Shown here: positions 58,480-64,000 of the stretch, in pieces
How positions within the stretch are numbered: position 1 is the stretch's first letter
Layout of the letters: every line of letters starts with the position of its first letter
Assembly: GCA_009103225.1 (NCBI GenBank)
Contig: RHPI01003389.1
Coordinates: forward strand, 950,468 to 1,014,467
Source: Chlorokybus atmophyticus
Lineage: Eukaryota; Streptophyta; Chlorokybophyceae; Chlorokybales; Chlorokybaceae
Reading direction: 5' to 3'
Length of the DNA stretch: 64,000 bases
The notes under the pieces: generated by a model
The model's database searches: none
What the model saw: only the letters and a program-made list of their open reading frames with translations
Told to the model about the DNA's origin: nothing
Made by a program: the position numbers and the translations under genes

Positions 58480-61400
58480 TCAAACACAGATGCCAAGTCC
58501 TGCGCAACAAGTTTTGAACTTGAGCGGTAATAATGGCTTTGTCATGAAGTCCGCCAGCATGCCCTCAGTGTTGCAGTACTGGAACCCCACCTGCTTCCTT
58601 GTGACTCTGTCACGCACAAAGTGATGCATGACATCAATGTGCTTCGTCCTTGCCGAGGCGATCGGGTGCTTCAACAACTTGATGGCTCCTTGGTTGTCAC
58701 AGTTGATGACGATGCATGCCATGGGGTGCTCCAAGTTTGCCATGAGCTTGCGAAGCCAGAGTGCCTCCTTCACTGCTGCTGCCGCTGCCATGTCCTCAGC
58801 CTCTGATGTAGATGCTGCTGTTGTTGGCTGCAGCCTGCTGTTCCAGCTCACCATGCCTCCGTTCAGCTTGAAGACGTAGCCTGTAGTGGACCTCCTGCTA
58901 TTGAGGTCACCGGCAAAGTCCGAGTCGCAGTAGCCCTCCAACTCAGTGCTCGCGCTCCCAAACTTGATGCCAACTGTTGCGCTCCCAGCAACATAGCGTA
59001 GTACTCCCTTTGCTGCTCTCCAGTGCTCCATGCTCGGTGCAGACATGTAGCGAGCAAGTACTCCCACAGCATGTGCAACATCGGGACGTGTGCACACTGT
59101 CAGATAGAGCATGCTGCCTACCAGCTCACCATATGGATACTGAGCCTTGTCGAGTACCTCCTCATCCTTTGCCTTGATGAGGGCAGTGCCAAGTGCCAAC
59201 GGTGTGGTCTTGATCTTCGCTTCAGTGAGCCCAAATTTGGTGACGAGTCTTCTCACCATCTGCTCCTGACCGATTTTGATTGTGCGTGCAGCCCTGTCGC
59301 GCTCAATCACCATGCCAAGGAACCACTTGGCCTCTCCAAGATCACGAACTGAGAATGCTTGCTGTAGAGCAAGTTTCATCTCCTGCAGGTGGTGCACCTG
59401 CCTGGCGGTGATGATGATATCATCAGCATACACGAGCAGCCAAACCTTGTTGTCTGCATGGACGAAGAGCTCAGGGTCTGCAGAGGATGCGGTGAAGCCA
59501 AGTGCCTCTCGCTCCTTGGTGAGCTTGATGTGCCACATACGCGGTGCCTGTCACAGCCCGTACAGTGCCTTGATCAGCTTGCACGCTGTGCCTCTCTCCC
59601 CCTTCTTCACATCCAGGTGGTTGCTCGATGAAGATCTCCTCCTCCAGCTCTCCGTAAAGAAAGGCAGTCTTCACATCCGGTGATGCAGCTCTGAGTCTTC
59701 AGCAGCAACCATAGCTAGCAGTGCACGGAAGGTGGTATGCTTACTTGCAGGTGCAATTACTTCGTTGAAGTCCACACCTTCTTGCTACAAGAAGCCCTTT
59801 GCCACCGGTCTTGCCTTGTAGCGCTCAATGTTGCCTTGACCATCACGCTTCACCTTGAAGACCCACTTTACTGGAATGGTCTTCACTCCTTGTGGAATCT
59901 GCTTCAGTGACCAAGTGTTGTTGGCATGGAGTGACGCAATCTCCTCGTCCATAGCACGCTGCCATTGCTCCGCATCTGGTGCTAACAATGCCTCCTCGTA
60001 GGTGCTTAGCTCCTCATTGTGCACACTGGCGACGTGTGCCTTGTGTAAGAAGTCAGGTGCCTTTCTCCCTCACTGAGTATCTCCGAGCTGCGTGCTCCTG
60101 CTGCAGGTGTGGCTCCTCCTGGCCTGCTACAGATGAGTCCTGCTCACCCTTGATGATGATGGCCTTGCCGGTAGCCTCCAATGTCTCAGCATGCTCCTCC
60201 GGCTGTGCTTCATCTTCAAGAAAACCCCTACTTCTGGTTGTGATAATCCCTCATGGAAAACCACTTCTCTGCTCACAATAATCTTCTGAGTGTCCTCGAG
60301 CAAGATCCTGTAAGCCTTGGAACCCGGTTCATAGCCAACGAAGATGCCCTTCTTGCTGACCGGCTCCAGCTTGTGCCTGAGCTGTTTAGGCACTAGTGCA
60401 TATGCCGTGCATCCAAACACACGCATACCACTCACATCTGGTGTGGCTCCATAGAAGTGCTCCCACGGAGTCTTCTGCTTTGAGCTGACCGGAGACCTGT
60501 TGCGGATGTAGTTGGCAGTGAGTACCGCCTCCTTCCACAGACTGTCTTCCATCTTGGTGTCATTGAGCATGGCTCGAACACGCTCCAAGAGTGTCCTGTT
60601 GAGGCGTTCAGCTGCTCTAGTCTGCTGCGGGGTGTAGGGTGCCGTTGTCTCGTGGTGTATGCCCTTGCTGGCAAAGAACTCCTTCAACTCCTTGTTAATG
60701 TACTACTACTCCCCTCCTCGATCACTCCTCATTGCCTTCATCTTATTGCCAGACTGGGTCTCCAACAAGGCCACAACTGTGCGCACAGCTCCAGCAACTT
60801 CTGACTTCAGTGTCAACGGAAAGATGACGGCTAGCTTGCTGTAGTCGTCGAGGAATGTAGCAAAGTACCTGACCCCTCCCTTCGCCACAATGCGCATAGG
60901 GCCACAGACATCCATGTGCACAAGCTCGCAAGGATGCTGACAACTAGAAGAGGATAACGGGAATGGCATAGCATGCTGCTTTGCAACCAGACATGGTTCA
61001 TAAAGTGCACCCGATGCATTCTTGAGCTCTTTTGAGCTGAGATGGATGCCCTTGACCATCTCTTCAGCGACAAGGCGAGTGTGGTTGACGTAGCTGAGAT
61101 GCCCGAACCTTCGATGCCACAATGTTGGCGACTCCCTGTCTCTCACCACCATGGCTTGAATGTCAATGTCCTGAGGGTGTTGCTCCATGTGGTAGAGCCC
61201 TCTCGGATCAGCGATTCCAACCACGTGCACGACCCCATCAAGGATGCCTGTGCAGCCACCCTTCCGAGATAGGATCTTCGCGCCTAAGCTCCGCAACCCT
61301 CACAGAGAATAGACTCGCAATAGCCTTAGGGACATGCAGAACGTTGCGTAACAACACCTCGCGTAGTGTGTTACCAACCTTGCACTGGAGTCGTACGTTG

Positions 61401-62395
61401 CCAACTCCCTCAGCCACCAGTACTTCACCACCGAAGCCCGCTACCTTGATTGTGGACGTCAGCTTCTTGTAGCCCTCCATCACCTCCGTGTGTGGTGTGA
61501 GATGACGATCGCAGCCCGAGTCCACCACCCAGAAAGCTGTGCCCGCCCTCGAACTGGATGCAGTGAAGGCGACATGTTTCTCCTTGTGTTGGTGCTCTTT
61601 GCCGCTGTTGCTGGTGCTTGCTCTAGGTTGCCCCTGTTGTTTCTTCCTACAGTCCTTCACAATGTGCCCCTTCCAACCACACAAGTGGCATGTGAGGTCT
61701 TTGTAACGAGGATTGCCTGGCTTGTTGCCCTTGTACTTCTCTTCACGGTTGCTCTTCTTTGCGTGCTTGCCGGTGTAGAAGGCGACGGCATCCGCTTGCT
61801 CGTCCTTCTTCACAACCCTCTGCTTCACGGTGAGCAGCTTTGGTAGCACATCGTCCAACGTCAACTCCGATGATGACGTCTTCAGCAGGGTTGCAACGAC
61901 CTCGTACTCTGCTGGTAGCTCTGCAACAATGGCCAGCACGACCTCCGTCTCCCCCATGTTGTGGCCGACGTTGATGAAGTCCGCCCACAGCTCTCTCGCG
62001 CGCGCAACATGCTTTGTGATGGGTTTCGCTGTCTCCATCCTGAGTGCGCTCAGCTGCTTGCGTAGTTGCAACTTTCTGGCGTTGTTCTTGGCTCTGAAAA
62101 CGGCTGATAGCTCTTCCCAAGCTTGTCTACCATCTTCACATGCAGTGAGCATGGGAAAGTGATGCGGTTTGCTGCTCAACACAAGCAAAGAGTGTGCTTC
62201 TGCTGAATGCTCTAACCACACAGTGTTCGCACTTGGTGTTGGTGGTGGTGCCTTCGGATCAACGTACTTCCACACCTTCCTGTGAATGAGCAAGGCCTTC
62301 ATCTCCACGCACCATGTGTTGTCGTTGTAGTTGTCGGTATGCAGCTTTGCAATCTGCCCCTTGTCGTAGATCGCCTCCATCTTTGTCATGCCTGC
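58480..62395 (-). pseudogene. Copia 2 gag-pol, frameshifted
   Basis: Same domain order as copia 1: gag with knuckle CHLCGWKGHIVKDC and protease VVDSGCDRHLT (62395-61245), HHCC integrase part (to 60706), integrase end (60687-60127), RT start (60024-59785) and RT/RNase H (59538-58480). The RT motif reads YADDIIIT instead of YVDDIIIT. Several indels and stops separate these pieces. Confidence 0.9.
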
Positions 62396-62597
62396 CTTTT
62401 TTTTTGCAGTTGACACCCAAGGCTCTGCTACCAACAAGCTACCGTAGTGTAGAACTACTATGCACACAAGCTAGTCTCACACTCCTCAAGCGTAGTGGGC
62501 CCATAACCTGTTGAAGGACTAGCATGCACATGTAGTTGAGGTAAGCATGGACACACAAAGACAGAGCTACCGCCACCAGAGCATACACAAGTCACAC

Positions 62598-63578
62598 AAT
62601 AGAGACCCTGACCACAGCCGACAACGAGCTGGCTGCCTTCAAAGCTGCAGTGTTGCATCCGCTACTGTCGTCATATTCTGCACAGAAGTCAGGTTGGAAG
62701 ATCGAGAAGATGCATCAGCTTACTCATTTTGGGCCGGCAACTGTCAGCAGTGGACACCTAGATTGATTCAGCGCCAACCGTATGGAGCAGACGCACGCCC
62801 AAAATATCAAACGGTGGGCGCGTGGTGGCAACAACCGGGACTACCAGGCACGTATTCAGAAGACATGGAGCTGTGCGGAATATGTGAGAGAGGATGGCAT
62901 GGTTGTGAGTCCAGAGATGCGCTCGGTCATGGAGCATGCGCGGCAGCAGTGCTGTACTGTAATGGAAAAGACGGACAAGTTGCTACGGATGGATGTGCTG
63001 ACAAGGAGGGAGTTCAACCCGTATTAAAGCGGTTCTGCGCGTAGCCGCCAATTTGCCCTGAAGACTCCATTCGCCAACAAGCTGCCTGCCACCATGGACA
63101 GCTGGTTGAGGAGGGAACAATTGGAGTTGGCCGACGGGTGGCGTGCTATTCCTGTGGTGAACAGAGGCGCAGCGGTGTACATGACATCAGGAGTCGGCAT
63201 GGCGCGCGCAACCGGGATGTTCCATGGGCGGCCTTGGTTCTCTACACCTGAGTTGGAAGGTCATGAGGACGGTGTGAACGTGACGTAGTGGGCTCAGGCA
63301 CTCTTTTTTAACTTCTGCGCGTGGTGGTTAGGGGTGGTAGCGGCGAGCGCGTGTGGAAGGAAGTTGTGTTTGTCCGCTGGTACACGCAGCTGGATGTGAC
63401 GGGCGACACAAAGTGCATTGCTCTGGACTGGGAAAAGCGTCGAGGGGGTCCATATCAGGATGTCGTGACTCTGGAGCGAGTTTAAGTCATTGTCCAGCTG
63501 CTCCCTATGGTTGACAAGGACAGCGCCTGTGTACAAGAAAGCAAATATTGGGTGAACGTTCACTGCACTGCCACATGA
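62598..63578 (+). pseudogene. Second copy of Tnp2-like transposase, 3' part
   Basis: Homologous to 29229-28274 (opposite strand). It includes ANRMEQTHAQNIKRWARGG, then DSWLRREQLELADGWRA and a C-terminus ending KYWVNVHCTAT before TGA at 63576. Several frame changes, a run of T near 63306 and an in-frame TAA (63484) show decay. The 5' side is replaced by the copia 2 LTR fragment. Confidence 0.88.
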
Positions 63579-63781
63579 CATATGTACTTATCTCACTACT
63601 CTGAGTTTGAAGCATATCAGTCAGTTAGGCATTGCTAATCGTATGCTAAGACTTTTGCATGTGGACGTGTACAAGACCGGGCAGCTGTCACTTCACAACT
63701 GTCACCACAATTGAATGTTGAATACAACATTCAACAATTAGTCAGCTGTGTGCCATGAAGCATCAATACAGTGCACCACAC

Positions 63782-64000
63782 TCAAGCCACATAGTTCCAT
63801 GACACAGGAGGGTAGTCACAGCGCATATCCATTGTTTCAAGCATGAGACGCCCTATGCACTCCGCCATTGCGGGAGGAATTGCATTTGCTATGGTAACGG
63901 CCGAGGTCATCCATGGCACTCCCAGCGCTGTTTGCCATACAACAATGCCGCCCCTAGTGCTTGAAAGGCAATAGACCGGGTACATTTGCTGTGGCGCGTT
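63782..64000 (-). CDS. Second copy of C5 methyltransferase, 3' part (runs off window)
   Basis: The minus strand encodes MYPVYCLSSTRGG, TALGVPW, IANAIPPAMAECIGRLMLE (motif X and C-terminal helix) and CDYPPVSWNYVA before the stop at 63784. It aligns with 22961-23149 plus 28055-28069 and gives the uninterrupted 3' end. It is convergent with the transposase copy, 203 bp apart, as in the giant element. Upstream motifs lie beyond the window, so its integrity is unknown. Confidence 0.85.
   Translation of the reverse strand, partial: NAPQQMYPVYCLSSTRGGIVVWQTALGVPWMTSAVTIANAIPPAMAECIGRLMLETMDMRCDYPPVSWNYVA

Larger units (their letters stand above)
58014..62597 (-). mobile_element. Decayed copia 2, close relative of copia 1
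   Basis: The left LTR (58014-58437, 424 bp) and internal region are very similar to copia 1 throughout. The right LTR starts at 62509 beside the PBS (TGGGCCCATAACC, 62496-62508) and stops after about 90 bp, where transposase sequence of the second giant-element copy begins. Frames are broken at several points (about 59545, 59680, 59790, 60130-60230, 60700, 61290). No TSD joins the two sides. It is an older, inactive sister of copia 1, later rearranged on its right side. Confidence 0.9.

Overview
The window is nuclear DNA from a eukaryote of the green lineage, most likely an alga. It has a plant-type peroxisomal acyl-CoA oxidase (ACX3 class), an SH3-less plant-type PEX13, a TIN1-like ER protein, dense short GT-AG introns with at least one GC-AG intron, and a nuclear-type tRNA-Glu. 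I cannot name the species. About 25-30% of the window is host genes. Most of the rest is nested transposable elements, whose boundaries can often be fixed by target-site duplications (TSDs).

1-7144: repeat-rich DNA. A TRIM-like element (1073-3164; 89-bp LTRs; TSD GCTCA) contains a 1.57-kb non-autonomous DNA transposon (1296-2863; TSD TGACC). Hairpins and a roughly 295-bp CT microsatellite follow. 7145-34884: one Ty3/gypsy chromovirus (LTRs about 660 bp) swollen from about 6.2 kb to 27.7 kb by insertions: a TA-flanked MITE in its left LTR (7534-7958), a 1.75-kb transposon between protease and RT (10983-12727), and a giant DNA transposon in gag (13951-33331; TSD GATGG). The giant element contains an intact Ty1/copia element (23150-28054; identical 424-bp LTRs; TSD GAACT).

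The giant element (about 14.5 kb without copia) is the most unusual object here. Its cargo is a Tnp2/Plavaka-like DDE transposase, an OTU-type cysteine protease and RING-like zinc-binding protein (one gene or two), a phage-like C5 DNA methyltransferase with an N-terminal zinc finger and Tudor-like segment, a spliced accessory gene and a small acidic protein. The transposase, OTU and methyltransferase proteins each begin with a C2HC-type zinc finger. The methyltransferase copy is broken by a stop just before the catalytic PPCQ motif, a frameshift and the copia insertion. A second, inverted copy of the transposase/methyltransferase convergent pair lies at 62598-64000 and runs off the window.

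36763-48461: a compact host-gene island: TIN1-like (+), PEX13 (-), a plastid-targeted aldo/keto-reductase-like protein (+), acyl-CoA oxidase ACX3-like (-) and tRNA-Glu(CUC). I resolved exons so that reading frames close for the four protein genes. PEX13 and the AKR gene are divergent across 280 bp. The two peroxisomal genes lie within 8 kb of each other.

48462-64000: AT-rich DNA with a decayed Helitron (Rep plus PIF1-like helicase, about 50.4-53.9 kb), a gag-only copia-like element (54418-56822), a spliced unknown gene cut off by a second, decayed copia (58014-62597), and the second giant-element copy. All three copia-type elements carry a primer-binding site matching the anticodon arm of initiator tRNA-Met, implying half-tRNA priming as in Drosophila copia.
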